This document shows positions 24,898-37,131 of a stretch of DNA of 64,000 bases, one piece after another; positions within the stretch are counted from its first letter, which is position 1, and the number at the start of each line of letters is the position of its first letter. The stretch covers positions 9,101,191-9,165,190 of the forward strand of contig OZ025269.1 of NCBI GenBank assembly GCA_964019165.1. The letters run 5' to 3'. The notes under the pieces are model-generated. The model was not told the DNA's origin. It saw only the letters and a program-made list of their open reading frames with translations, and did no database searches. Source of the DNA: Mastigias papua (lineage: Eukaryota; Cnidaria; Scyphozoa; Rhizostomeae; Mastigiidae). The position numbers and the translations under genes were made by a program.

Positions 24898-26289
24898 GGA
24901 TTATTTCTTCAGACCGAGTGTACAGCTCCGAGGAGTATTGAAATTTCACCACCTAGAACAAAATGGCTGCTAACAGCGGCTAAGGGCCAAGTCTGGAAAA
25001 GTTACATAACAGAAGCGTCACGCTGTAAGGGCTTCTTCAATCTTTATTATGGCGGGAAAAGATTCGTCAGTTTTTCTAGTTTCGAAGTGAAACAAACTGT
25101 GCAGCTACACTGATGTTTTTCTGTGGAAAATTCGCAAGACTTTGAAGCAATGTTATCAAATGTATGGGCAATAAATGCTCAAAGTAGTCATAGCAAATTA
25201 GAGCAGACTGAAGAATCTTTGAATGCAGAAGCATGATATTCCGGCATTTCAAGATGAAAATGTTTCAGGCCTAGCATTCGAAGTGAATTTTTGGTAAATT
25301 GGCTTTTGCCATTCAGAGCGGAAAGGTTTTAGTTCATGAACCAGTTTCAGTTGAGTTGATCTTGGGGATTCTACATGTCGTAGGAAATAAGTTAAAGATG
25401 TATTAAAATAAGAATAAGGATTATCTAGGGAGCTTCGTCATTGGCATATATGAAAAGTTTGATAGTAATCGTTACTAAAATGGCCACATTTAAGGCCTAT
25501 GTTAGTGTAGAAACGAAAAAATGGAATTTTACCAAAATTACATTACCAATGACATTGCAACATATCACTCACCTGAAACTGTTCGTGATCTAAAATGATA
25601 TTATTCTGACCGGAGTGAACCACGTATGCAAGGTATTTTCTACTATCACGAGGCCTCATAAATTCTGACCCTAAAAGCATTAAAATATCAGACTCTTTCT
25701 TCAGACAATGAGTGTTTCTACGCTATTTTGTTATGTCAACTTCAACTAACAAATGCCAAAGATTTAGCGGCACTCCTTTAGTACAATTCCTTATATTTCT
25801 GTCAAAATATGTCAGATGTACTATAAAATTAACTTCATTTCAAAGCTGAGGAAACGAAGAATACTTTTTCTCGCCATTAAATATTGTGAGAGAACGCTAT
25901 GAACCACCATACTCATGTTATTTAGATTGTCAAGAGTTGGCACTTCGCCACAGCTAGCCGCCATTTTAGCGGAGTGGTGCAATACTTTTGGAACGTAAGT
26001 GTACAATGCGCAGGGCCCTTTCTTGAATAGGATTGATTTTGCTATTCAGTTGTCCGTCAGCAAACATCCAGATAAGAGGAGAGTAACTGAACTGAGATGA
26101 TAGGGAGGTATAGATCCTGTACGAGTACGAGTACGACTTTGCAACCGCGCATCCGATCTGCACACATTTGGCAGGAATCACCACTAAAACTCATTATGGC
26201 ACTAGAAGTTCAGTACAACATTCTCAGCAAATCTCGTCCTGGACTAAACGAATTTCAATTTATTGCTCTTTATCGAACTTAATTGATTG

Positions 26290-27040
26290 TGGGCCAAGAG
26301 ATGTCTGGAGAAAAGGAGTACGCAACGAGAGCTCTTTATATGGAAAAGAGACCGTGATATATACTTGATTCGAGAACTTCTCGCCCTAGAGCCATACATC
26401 TCCAGACACTTGTCGAAAGAAAGAGGAAAGAGGAAACTCGTGGAAACTAGGGGGGGGGAGAATTTGAACAAGATTGAGAGCCCAAGATTTAAAGTCACTA
26501 CTGGGCTGTTAGGGACAGATTTTCTAAGCTAATTGGAAATTTTAAGAAAATTGAGCATGAAGAAGCAAGAGCTTCAGGCATTGAGTGCACAGAAGTGGAC
26601 GAAATTTACCAGGGACTAACAGATATCAGTGAAAGGATGGAGCAAGCAGCTAGTGTGTGGGAAGATGCTAATGCCAATGAGAAAGAGAAAGAAAATGACA
26701 ACAAGGAGAAAGCTATTAACATTAGGAAAAAAGCAACTGAGACCTTAAGTGAAACCAAAAAGCGAAGAGAAATGGAAGAAAATGAAGCTACTCCCAGAAA
26801 AAGAGAAGATCAGTTGAGGTCCTAGCATAAAGAGCAGGCAGAAAAAGAAATAAGCCTAAGACAAGAAGAGCTGCAAGAGAGGCAGTTGAGTAGGCAAAGT
26901 ACTGCATTGCTAATGGAACAGCAACAACAATTTATGAAAACACTACATCAGCAGCAACAGCAATTTATGCTTCTGATGCAACAACAGAATATGCAGCTAC
27001 TAAGGACAATAACAGATTTAATGAACAGCACAATAAACTA
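26290..27040 (+). pseudogene. Harbinger partner protein (trihelix/Myb-like with Gln-rich coiled coil), broken
   Basis: The recognisable frame begins near 26508 (VRDRFSKLIGNFKK, EEARASGIECTEVDEIYQGL), runs through DISERMEQAASVWEDAN and EKEKENDNKEKA to a TAG at 26823, and continues in frame past it as HKEQAEKEISLRQEELQER and a Gln-rich tail (LHQQQQQFMLLMQQQ) to 27040. This is the C-terminal helix region typical of the Harbinger-associated DNA-binding protein. The N-terminal DNA-binding part (26290-26500) is present only as frameshifted scraps. Confidence 0.65.
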
Positions 27041-27679
27041 GTAAAAACTTTACTTTGACAAATTGAACTACTTCCTAATACCATAAAACTTTACTTTTTG
27101 TATTTATAGCTACCTACTACTTTTTTGACAAAAGCCCAATTTTAAAGCATAACCTCTTGTTATGTTGCAATAATAAAAAGCACTTTTGTGCTGTAAATCA
27201 TTTGTTCATTTATTGCCAGCTTCATGCCTTTGGTGGAGATTTAATTGGTGCAAGTTTTGATAGCATGAGATTCCAGGAGTTTTCTAGATGTTTTGAAAGA
27301 AATTCATAGGAGAACCTGGTCACTATTCCATACTTATCATGTTGTGTATAGTAAGCTTTTACAAACAACATGACCTATTTAAATTTTTATGGCAAATCAG
27401 CACTTTCCCCAATTACAAATCCACAGTGTTGATATACAACTGCAACACTTACTATAGGCCCTGGTTGACACTACAAACATTTATATTTCATGAACTACAC
27501 TTTGAGGAAGAATATGGGAGCATTCAGTAAACAAATTAACAAGTTTCAAGCTAGAAGTTACTCCTTATCCCTTGTGTTTTGTTATGTTGTTATAGTGAAT
27601 TGCAATAGTTATAAAGCTATGAAGTAAGTTAACGGAAATATTAGATTTATTATGTTATGCACATTCAAGCAAGCAATAT

Positions 27680-28860
27680 ACTTAATAATGGCTAAATGTA
27701 GCAAATGAATAAGTTGTGAAATACTCTTCTAATCTAGGATTAATTTCCATAAATGTACTTGTAGAAGAACCATTCAAACAGGTCATGACATTTCGAAGCA
27801 ATGCACATGTTTTGTACATGGTTTCAACTTCTGACAAGCCAATCGTTTGATTTCTCACCAAAACAACCATTCAACAGACACTCTCATACTACTCATTGCT
27901 TTGTTGAATTCCTTCTCTGCATTTGACAAGTCATTTTTCTTATAAGGTGTATGTAAATGTGGTCTTATTGGATAGGCAGGGTCTCCATAGATGCATAAGG
28001 GCTTTCCATCTGCAGTATTGCAAAACTGCTCTAATTCTTCGAGTAGACCTGATTCACGCAAGATGCCAGCATCATGCCTTCTTCCTTCTGTAGAAAAGAA
28101 ATAACATGACCATTTGCCTCATCAACAAAGTTATATAGTCTTCACACAATGTAAATGGGTCAAGGCCTGTACAATGAACTAATTTATGCACCTTCGATGC
28201 TCATCATTAAAACCTCTGAAAAACTTACCAATAGGGCCATAAAAGTTTGCAGTCAAACCATTGGCAGCAACAGGCGATTGGTACTTGAGTGCATGAACAC
28301 GTTTATGACCATTGTAGACTACTTTTTGATTTTCCTCTGGCCTACATATTGGCCTAACTATCCCATCAATGAATCCCCAACAGTTATCTAGCGCACAGCA
28401 TTTGGCATGGACTGTTTTAGCATACTTCATCTATTTGTCTGGATGCAGCCAGCGCTGATGGAAGCTTAATAATAGGTGTCTGAATTTTTCAGATAGATAT
28501 CTCATTACCTTATTCTTGATCAGGCATATTTCAGTTTTGCTCCTCCTAAATCTTGGTATCATGTCACTATAACAACAAGGGTATCAAAGTCTTGCTAAAA
28601 GCATGCATAGCCCCTCGATAACTGAAGCTGCGGTCCCGTTTGAGCAAATGAAATTTGACGGCAACCCAAAAGCGTTCACTAGAAGTGGAATGTCATTCTT
28701 GTTGAAACGAAATTATGTTAATGACTCATCTTCGGTCAAGTTTTCAAGATTTATTCCTGAATACCTCCAGTAAGGAAAACAGGTGCAGACCCTCTATGTT
28801 CTTCTTCAACCGCTGCCAGTATCTCAGTCGCTGAAGCATTCGCCATTTTGACTATGTTGG
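27680..28860 (-). pseudogene. Harbinger transposase (DDE_Tnp_4), several frame breaks
   Basis: Reading from a start near 28846 (MANASATEILAAVEEEH): blocks NDIPLLVNAFGLPSNFICSN, GTAASVIEGLCMLLARL, YSDMIPRF, KNKVMRYLSEKF. Then the frame 28179-28430 has CWGFIDGIVRPICRPEENQK (first catalytic Asp), YNGHKRVHALKYQ and NGLTANFYGPI. After a break, 27855-28061 has LCIYGDPAYPIRPHL and FNKAMSSMRVSVEWLF (the GD and SVEW blocks with the remaining acidic residues). 27682-27870 is the tail. At least four stops or frameshifts are present. The order of blocks is otherwise complete for a HARBI1-like nuclease. Confidence 0.8.
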
Positions 28861-31069
28861 TGTTGAAGTCACAATGAGTGAATGACATCTAAACGCAGCA
28901 GTAACATCAGTACGAGTACGAGATATGAGCCTTGCGGGGGGGTGGCACTCGTACTCTCGTACTCGTACTCGTACGGGATCCAAACCACCCCAATAAGAAT
29001 GTCCGCATGGTTTGTCTTAGCTTCCCATTGTCTGCATAACGAGATATTCGAGATAAGGCATGCAACTTCTGGTTGGCCTTTTTGCATAGGGTGCTTACTT
29101 GTGATTTAAATGAAAGCTTTTTATCAACAATCACCCCGAGAAGTTGTTCCTCCTTACTCTCGGTTGGTATATTCCTTCCAATCTTAGGAGATAGTTCATC
29201 TTCATTTTTGCCAAAGATCATCGGATGACATTTATCGGTATTTAATTTCATATCATTATTATTATTAAACCATATGGCACTGTTACAAATAGCCTTTGAC
29301 GTGCTAGTGTCGTGAGCATAATATGTCGTATCGTCTGCATAATTGCATAGGCCTATATCAGTGCGACTGCTAATCATAAGTAGAACACTTATATACGCAT
29401 TAAACAGGAGGGGTCGTAATACGGACCACTGGGGCACACCTTGGGTTGAAGTTCTCTAGCAGCTGAATGATCCATTTACTTTCTCCATCTGCCTTCTTTC
29501 ATTTAAGTAGCTATGGAATAGAGTTAGCACTTCTTTTTCAAAACCATAGACCTCTAATTTTGCAAGCAGAAAGTCATGATTTAAACATTCAAATGCTTTA
29601 TAGAGATCCTTTACACAACACCCACAATTTCTCAATTATCTAGAGCCCTTTTTGTACATTCAACGAATCTAAGAAGAGCGTGTTGAGTACTATAATTTTT
29701 ATGAAAACCATAGAGGAATGCGAAAGAAAGCTTCTTACGAAAGGTCTCATCTGATTTTCTAATGTTCCCTCATAGATTTTTGACATGCTTGGGAGACATG
29801 TTATTGGCCTGTAGTTTTTTTCTGGAGATTCATTATCTTCCTTATGTATGGGCGTGATGTCGCCTTCTTTCAGTTTCTTAGGAGAGCTGTGTTGTGTTAT
29901 ATTCTCATTCAGAACTCTATGTAACATTGGTACAAGGATGTTTGAATTACTTTTAATAATCTTTCCCGGTATGCTACCGATGGGCGATGCTTTGCTATTG
30001 TTGAGCATTCCAAATTGATGAATTATTTCATCAATACTGGCTTCCCTGAAATTGATTTTTTCAGTTGAAATATAATTTTGTTTAATATGCTTAATGCTAG
30101 CTTTTATATTTCTCAATGGCTTTATCAATAGTATAGGGTCTTCTACTGCATTAGCACCTGATAGTAGAGTCTGATCTTCACCAAGTGCAATTTCTTTTGC
30201 AATATTAACAAAGTACTCATTGAAGATATCTGCTATTTTAGCATCGTCTCCAACCACTTCATCATTTTCAACAAGGGAAATTGCCTTGGATGCCTTGGCT
30301 TTATCAATAAGGACCGGTTTAACAGTTTTTCAAAGTTGTTTATCATCTGAACAGTTTTTAGTATCTTGTTGATTATACTAGCTGATTTTAGCTTTTCGTA
30401 GGAGTTTCTCAAATAGCACACAAATAAGGAAGTTTTCACTGCGACATTGTTTTTGGGGGTCACTAGCCGTGAAGTTTGACCTGAAATACTATTATCAACA
30501 AACTCCACTATTCAATGTGTATTCCAGGGTCTTTAGCAATTATTCTACGCCACTATCCTGAGCACTAAATATAACCCTGAGTCAAATTTCGAAAACAATA
30601 TCAGTTATGAATATCGTGAGCAATCAAGTTTATGACTTGCAGACAAGCACAGTTTTATGATTGGTCACATGAATATCAACTCGAGTAGGAATAGGATCGA
30701 GCGTGTAACACCCATAATATCAAGCTGTTTTCATGTAATATCTTTAGTTCAAAGAAAACTTACTGCTACTTTCTCTGCAAGTTGAGAATGTTATTAACAG
30801 TTTCCGGAAACCATACCGATACGATCGTCGAAGAGGAGTCGATTTATTAATTTATGTAAAAGAAAGCCTCCCAGCAAATCAACTCTACGCTTATAGATTC
30901 CCTGATGACATCAAGGCAGTGCCAGTAAAAAGTAACCACACAACATGGCTATTCTTTAGTCTGTATCGATCACCATCACGTTGCATATTTTGTAGATGAA
31001 ATTGAGGAAACCTTGAAACTTTTATATTGATGGAAGGCCTGGGCTGTGAAATAGATTAAATTGTAACCT

Positions 31070-32420
31070 CGCCTATCTGTTGTGTTATGAATTTAGTATG
31101 CTGTAGAAGTGCAACGACGTTTTGAAACATGACTATCTTATTTTCACAAACTGATTTTGACGTTACTTAAAGGTGGCTATATAAAGAATTGTCCAAGAGT
31201 ATTAGCTCATTACTCTCGCCACGTCACAAAATTTCTGTACTGCACTCTAGGACTGACGTTGGGACTAACGACATTTTCTGTATTAAGCCATCAATGTTGA
31301 GTTTCTTGTTATATCAGTAGAATCAATTGCGTGATAGACTTGCAATTGAAAATTTGAGATTTACTTGGTTGTATTGACTGAGGAGTATGACACAGGTACT
31401 CGTTAACAATGGGTTGCAATACTTGCGTGATATTTGAAATATAGAGAGTCTTTGCTATCATTCCTTTTGCTTGTCGAGCTGCTCTTAAAGAAGTCTACCG
31501 AACTGGAGTTGGTTTAGCCCTGGTTAGATTGTTGTAGGGTAAACACAACCAACCTGGGTTCGCCCCAGATTCGACCCACTTTAGACCGGCCCTGGAACAG
31601 AGGCGAGTTAACCCCTGGTTCGCTACGGGTTAGTTACTGTCCTGCATTGTTTTTGTGATTCTTCTGTGGTTTCGTTGTTGCTGCTGCCGTGCGGTAAACC
31701 TAAACGTGAAATAGTGTTTTGTTGTGTAAACGCAACTGGGTGAGAAGTAACCATTCGCTCACTCTTACCAGACTCTGCCAGATACATTCCCTCCTTCTGG
31801 CCGTGAGACATCTATCTCTCGTGTTGACTGCCTTAATGTGATACCCAACCTGATAGCCTCCTAAACAGTGTCATCCGATTCAACGTCAAAAGCCCTCGTC
31901 ATCGGGGACTTCTTTGTAGTATTGGTCATCGATTTCATGAGTTTTCGAAAGGAGAAGAGTCCGAAAAGACACAAGATGCAATGCCATCATCCATTATCAC
32001 AATGCTTGTTCCACTTGTAGCGTAACACGCAGTTATGTTAATTTATCTGCTAGATTGTAAATGTCTGCATGACGTGGAAATTTAAAGTAGAATTTTTCTG
32101 AAACTATGCCTCAATTTGCAAAAGGAATCATGCCAACCCTTTTCAGTATGCAGACTTCAGCAGAAAATGGCATAAAACTTTTCGTCTTCCCTTACCCTTT
32201 GGTGACTGAATATATCGATGAACTTAGGGTTGTTTTTGTACCTCTTGCCCTTTTTTCGCTGAATATTCTCTTGTGCCTTTAAAAATCACATAGAATTACT
32301 AGTATAATGTTTATCTGATGTGACAAATCACTAATGTGATGCACAGTCTTGCCCACTTAAATCTTTGAAACTACCTACCTTTGAAAATTCGAAGTTACTA
32401 TGCATTTTAATGCCATATTA
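31070..32420. other. Intron sequence before the VAVK exon
   Basis: No gene seen. 31510-31770 has repeated gtaaacacaacc / gtgtaaacgcaac motifs in opposite orientation and may be a small MITE, but ends could not be defined. Confidence 0.4.
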
Positions 32421-32423
32421 CAG

Positions 32424-32568
32424 TGCCCAGTAGCCGTGAAGAAGCTAAAGCGAAATGATCAAATGCCATTAAGTGTCATTGAGGAGTTCAAAAATGAAGT
32501 GAAGCAGATGGCATCTCTTAACAATGATTATATAGTCAAGCTCTTAGGTGTTTCCCTGGATCCTTCAG
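32424..32568 (+). CDS. Tyrosine kinase exon: VAVK lysine and alpha-C helix
   Basis: Acceptor catattacag, donor tcag/gtatgt; 145 bases, phase 0 in and phase 1 out. It encodes CPVAVKKLK, with the ATP-anchoring beta3 lysine (residue 825 counted from the exon at 11196), then the alpha-C helix EEFKNEVKQM, whose Glu844 would form the salt bridge to that lysine. NNDYIVKLLGV is strand beta4. Both residues needed for an active N-lobe are present. The wording resembles cytoplasmic kinases of the SYK and JAK type, but I would not assign a subfamily from this. Confidence 0.92.
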
Positions 32569-33789
32569 GTATGTGCCTATTACCATATCATTTTTCCAGA
32601 GCTTGCATCCAGTATGTTTTATATAACTACAGTAAATTAGAATTTCAAAAACATTAGGCCCTTGTTATGGATACCTCTTAGCTCTCCCTTGGAAATGCTT
32701 TGAACTCTTTTAAGTATGCTGATGGAACTGCATATATTCAAGTATGCAGATTATGCAAATAAATATTCAATTTAATATCGTGCAGATTATGCCGAAAAAA
32801 TTATTCGATTAAATTCCCGCACTAGTAGTAGCCTTTCTAATTTCTGAGCCTTTTCAACAAGGTTTTGATATTACCCACATGACTATATCGCATTGCAATC
32901 ATAGAATTGCATTACCTCTTGTTATGCCAATGACAATTTGTGATCTAACGAAGTAAAAGGGTGGATTCACCAATTATCATATTCTTTTCGACATGTCTTA
33001 ATTCATAGATAGTTTTAAAGAGTGATACAGTTATATTTCAAAACTTTTTAACACAGACTTGGCTACTGTATTAAGAATTTGATAGGCTATATTTCTTAAT
33101 AAAAGAAAACAGTTCCACATCCACCTTTCTATCACGTTTTTTGAAATAATGTCTTTCTCTCGCTTTAAAACTGTGTGCTATGTGATATTTGAAATCTATA
33201 TTGCCTACTTTGATGAGACAACAAATTTTCATTGGAATTACCTAAGTACACCTTTTTATAAGAAACGTAGTTTTTGCTGTAAAAGCTCGAAATTCTTACA
33301 TTTTTTATACTTTTAGACTCAAATGTTCTTGAAAGTCTTCTTATTTCAAGAGTGACTTTTCAGTAATTTTGAAAGCTTCATATAATATAACATTTTAAGA
33401 AATTTTGGCTGGCTTTGAAAATAAGCAACGAATACTACTATTTATTCATAAACTTGTACGATTTTGTTTGCAAAACGAATGCTGATAGTGGACTGCTTTT
33501 TAAAATTATTATCTGAAAGTGAGCATGTTCTAGCAGTGGACTAATTTTTTTTTTGGCGAATTAAGCGTCAGTGTTCTTATAGTGTGTTCTTTTAAAAGTA
33601 GTGAAGGTACAACTTTAGGGTTCCAATGAGAGAGTAATCCAAAGAATGACCACACCCTGATGTTCTCATACACTTGATTTTTGGATTTTTGTCATATTTT
33701 ACAACAGTCAATACTCTTTGTACCATGAGCACAGTTTAATAGCACCATGGTTGCGAATTTTTGGGCAATTTGTATTATAGCTTGCATAG

Positions 33790-33870
33790 CTGTTGGTGTA
33801 CTTTAGTGTGATTGTAGTATTATAAGTACCGAAATTAAATAAATGATGATGAGGATGGTGATCATGATCA
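33790..33870 (+). repeat. Retroelement-like 3' tail with (GATGAT) repeat
   Basis: The string attaaataaatgatgatgag resembles the tails at 17740 and 59665, followed by imperfect GAT repeats to about 33870. The body sequence upstream is not clearly related. Confidence 0.4.
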
Positions 33871-33887
33871 TAATATCATTACGTGCG

Positions 33888-34160
33888 CGGGCGAGTGACT
33901 GAGTGGTTAGAGTGCTTTACTACTGTGCGGAACGTCGATTGCCCAATGTCCTCAGGCCATAGTTAGGATGCTTACTGACTGTCCGCCCAGCAATAAATGG
34001 GTACCTGATGGCAACAATGTTATTTTGAAGTCAGTTAAGAAAGGAAATGGCCACCCTATCATTCTGACGGCCCGGGATAAGTGTCCTCTTTAGCGGTCGC
34101 TCCCCAAGGAACAGAATTGTATGTGGTACTACCCTTCACATTTAGCTTTATATATCATCA
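33888..34160 (+). mobile_element. tRNA-derived SINE
   Basis: gcgagtgactgagtggttag is a near-consensus RNA polymerase III A box (TGACTGAGTGG). About 35 bases on, ggaacgtcgattgccc is a decayed B box. The body contains ataaatgggtacctg, a motif common in invertebrate tRNA SINEs. It lies in the kinase intron between the alpha-C and hinge exons. Confidence 0.55.
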
Positions 34161-34950
34161 CATGTGTTGATACTTTCTCAGATGAGTCAAATTTTGCTCA
34201 TCTCTGTTGATGATTTGACTTGAATACTAGTGATTGAATTTTTGAAATCTTACTGCATCCTCTCCTTTTCAGCATTTATCAACCAGGTTAAGGATTGCGT
34301 TCTAGGATACTTGACTTTTATAGATGAATCTTGGAAATTTTGCAGGACTTGTAGTATTATGGTGTTGCCTGTAGCTTACCTTGAATTTGATAGCATCTAC
34401 AATTTCTATTGGGATTACATCTTTTGTTGGTTTTTCATCATTATGATGCAATGGTCAGGTATTCCAAATATAGTCTTAATAGTTGGTGTGAGTCGTGTTG
34501 CTCTTTATTCATCATGTTAATTTTTAAGTGAAATTTCCTTTGGATTTAATTCCTGTCTTTACCTTCATATCTGTCGATATTGTCTGGGAAGCTCCCTTGA
34601 GGTTTGTTTGATATTGTGTTAGTTTTGTAGATTGTTACCTCAGAAATTTTTATTGTATAAGACTTTTGAAGCCTTTTTTAGGGATCAGATCATTGATTGG
34701 TTGTTTTTTCTTAGTTGGTTTCTTACCTCGTTCTTAGTCGTTTAGTACTGTTTCTGGTATTTGGATTTTCTATATATACTCAAGTAAGATCTCTCAAGCC
34801 TTACCAACAATAATTTGCTGAGGAGGAACTCTTTCTACACTAAGCATCCTTAGTTCTTATAGTCTTTTTTGTGTAGCTTAACTATTAGTATAGCAAGTAT
34901 TTTTCATGACCAACTTTCAATACTTTTTATTGAGTTTCTTTTTTTACCAG
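34161..34950. other. Intron sequence
   Basis: A 96-codon hydrophobic plus-strand frame (34230-34520) has no recognisable motif and is probably chance. Before 34951 the tract ttctttttttaccag is a strong acceptor. Confidence 0.5.
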
Positions 34951-35027
34951 GTGATCTTATTGACCCTTGGATAGTTACAGAATTAATGCCGCATGGCAGC
35001 CTTAATCAATTTATTGTCAAGCACGGG
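34951..35027 (+). CDS. Tyrosine kinase exon: hinge and gatekeeper
   Basis: Acceptor tttttaccag, donor ggg/gtatgt; 77 bases, phase 1 in and phase 0 out. It encodes DLIDPWIVTELMPHGSLNQF: strand beta5 with Thr877 as the gatekeeper, the hinge ELMPHGSL, and the start of helix D. A small threonine gatekeeper is the usual state of tyrosine kinases. The preceding intron (32569-34950) is 2.4 kb and holds a tRNA-derived SINE. Confidence 0.92.
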
Positions 35028-35818
35028 GTATGTCATTTGACTTCAAAATTGACTTTATTGGACAGTGAGTGTGTACTTCCTATAAGCTACTGTGTTCGTT
35101 CAGTGACATCCTTCATTGATCCGTTGTTGGCGAGTATCATTATTTATTGTGCAGAGAACACAGAGGCTTAGAGGGGAGACGGTGTTGTTGACAGTACTCT
35201 GACTCTACTCTGACTAAACTTTACGACATAAATTACATGCGTATATACAGAAGCAGAGAACAACCCAAAATAAACACGAATTACGTTGAGGAAGGGCTAG
35301 GTTGTTGTTAGCGGATTTATGACTAGATTCATGGGTCGATGTTTGCGTTTGGAGCAACAGAAGATGAATGACCAGATATGTGATGACTGTAGTGACGCGA
35401 GGCGATGTCCAAGGTGTGCGATGTAGGAAAAGGGAATGAATGAGACAAAGAAAGTTGGCGTTGAGTAAGAAATGGCCTATACTACAATGTTTACGTTCAC
35501 TACAACGTTTCAGATATCATCTCGTTATTTTATTTCCAAGGTTTAAGCTTTTTGGCCACATTTAGATAGCCCTCTGCTTTAATATCTGCTAGTTGTTGAT
35601 CACCAGTTTAATGGGCCACAAGTACTTTTAGATTTTATTAAACAGCCTAGCAGAATCCATTGTAGTAAAGATAGAAAATAAATTTTTGTTAGTTGGTCAC
35701 TGTAGCGCGACTTTTCCTTATGCTTTCAAGTAGGTAGTTTAAGGAGCATATCTTCATCTGCACTAATCTTAGGCAGACCTATTTCAAGAGTATGTAGTAC
35801 CGGGAAATTCAATTTTAG
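35028..35818. other. Intron sequence
   Basis: No element identified. The block 35160-35520 is richer in GC than its surroundings and could be an LTR or MITE scrap, but no paired ends were found. Confidence 0.4.
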
Positions 35819-35884
35819 GGAACGATTGTTGAGGAAATTCTTCTCACGTTTGCTGTACAGATTGCGAAAGGAATGGAATTTTTG
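35819..35884 (+). CDS. Tyrosine kinase exon: helix E
   Basis: Acceptor caattttag, donor ttg/gtaagt; 66 bases, exactly 22 codons, phase 0 at both ends. It encodes GTIVEEILLTFAVQIAKGMEFL, which matches the helix D-E region. QIAKGMEFL is the standard motif just before the catalytic loop in tyrosine kinases. The flanking introns are short (0.8 and 0.6 kb) and show no mobile element that I recognise. Confidence 0.9.
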
Positions 35885-36461
35885 GTAAGTTTTATACTTC
35901 CTTTATTATATTTTTTATAGCAAGGGCATTTTTTGATTTTATTGTCAGTTCTGATATTCATGTCCTTCAAGGCTCACTCTCTGATGGTGGCTCTAGCCAG
36001 AATCAAACAGCTTGTCTATTTCACCGTTTATGTCACAGCAACTTTATTCCATCTATCTCTGACATTCTTGAAACTGAGTCTAAGAGATAGGAGTAGCACA
36101 TGTTTAATTCAAGTGATTTACGCTGATGTACTGCATGCTTGCTGGATTTAATAGTAAGTTACCAGGACCTAGACATTTATAATTTACTGTATTCTGACCA
36201 TTCTCCTGAATCTCGTGTCTTACCCTTTCCACATTTGTGTCACCTGCATACATATGTATAGACATAGACTTTTGTCTAGTGACAATTTAGTTTTGGCTTT
36301 GTGAGGTCCTGTGCTTTACACCTAAATTTCTGCTCAAATACTGTTTTCTTGAAAAAGGTCGACGAAAATGAGACGATTGTACCTTCTCAATATTTGTGAT
36401 TGCCGTTGTTATTTGAAAAGTTTGTATAAATCGTGCTTATTGTAGTTAATCACTTTTTTAG

Positions 36462-36619
36462 CAATCATGCCGTATTGTTCATCGAGACCTGGCCGCTCGA
36501 AATGTTCTTGTTGAAAGTAGAGATCGTGTGAAAGTCAGTGATTTCGGTCTCAGTCGTATGTTCGGTGAAAAAGATTACTATCGATCTCATAATGGCAAAG
36601 CTCTAATCCCAGTTCGTTG
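36462..36619 (+). CDS. Tyrosine kinase exon: catalytic loop, DFG and activation segment
   Basis: Acceptor acttttttag, donor ttg/gtaagc; 158 bases, phase 0 in and phase 2 out. It holds [10 protein letters not shown] (catalytic Asp924 and the tyrosine-kinase HRDLAARN signature), [10 protein letters not shown] (metal-binding Asp942), and an activation loop with a tandem tyrosine pair (EKDYYRS, Tyr954-Tyr955). It ends in IPVRW, split across the intron. HRDLAARN and the tryptophan mark a true tyrosine kinase, not a Ser/Thr kinase. Paired activation-loop tyrosines occur in SYK, JAK, FAK and insulin receptor families. All catalytic residues are intact, so an active enzyme is expected. Confidence 0.95.
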
Positions 36620-37131
36620 GTAAGCAGATGTTTCGTTTTGTTGTTCACTAGACACAGAAGTACTACAATACGCATAAAGCAATATTTTCGTTTGTTATTA
36701 TGAACTGCTACAATAGTAATCTCATTTAATTTCATCCATAGCTTTCTTGTATTTTTGGCACCAAATTATACTCACATAATACGTACCCATCTTCACAACG
36801 GGAGTATGCACCTCACGTCTCTATTGCATCGAATTAGTAGCAAATTATATCCTGTCTGGCATATCATGTTGAGGAGCAGAATATTTGCTGTTGATGCGCT
36901 TCGTTTAGTTCATATTTCCATTTTGGTTCTTAGGATACTTAGGATTTATTTTATCATCCCCTCTACTTAGCCTTCTTCTTTTTTTGTACAATTTGGTCTG
37001 GAAAATTTCTTTACCATAACAAACTATGAACTGAAGATATCCAAAGTAATATATTTTGTTATATTTCAATTGCAGCTGAATCAGTCGTTCAGTTTTGTTT
37101 AAGCAATACTCATAGTTTTTACAATTATCAG

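Larger units (their letters stand above)
26113..28980. mobile_element. Second PIF/Harbinger element, inserted in the LINE
   Basis: Inverted ends: GTACGAGTACGAGTACGA at 26119-26136 and its complement at 28957-28974. Both are preceded, from outside in, by GATCC plus one base. More TACGAG copies lie subterminally (28914-28924). The element holds a Myb-like partner gene on the plus strand and a transposase on the minus strand, converging. It separates two halves of one LINE reverse transcriptase. The target duplication is not clear at base level: GATC occurs on both sides and may be part of the ends. Confidence 0.75.
25980..31060 (-). mobile_element. 5'-inverted CR1/L2-like LINE, split by a Harbinger insertion
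   Basis: Minus-strand reverse transcriptase frames run from about 30508 down: 29640-30257 has FREASIDEIIHQFGMLNNSK, KKLKEGDITPIHKEDNE and NYRPITCLPSMSKIYE. 28980-29437 has LLFNAYISVLL, CNYADDTTYY (the YADD catalytic box) and SFKSQVSTLCKKANQKLHAL. The C-terminal piece FSYSPLIWMFADGQLNSKIN continues at 25990-26110, beyond the Harbinger element. Upstream, at about 30650-31060, an endonuclease N-terminus (HMNINSSRNRIERVTPIIS, RYDRRRGVDLLIYVKE, FFSLYRSPS) lies on the opposite strand, which is the order left by a 5' inversion. Stops and frameshifts are common. Confidence 0.75.

Noticed and set aside
34230..34520. Hydrophobic 96-codon frame resembling a membrane protein
   Set aside because: No motif and no splice logic, and T-rich introns often give hydrophobic frames.
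35160..35520. Possible solo LTR
   Set aside because: No TG...CA pair of ends or target duplication could be found.
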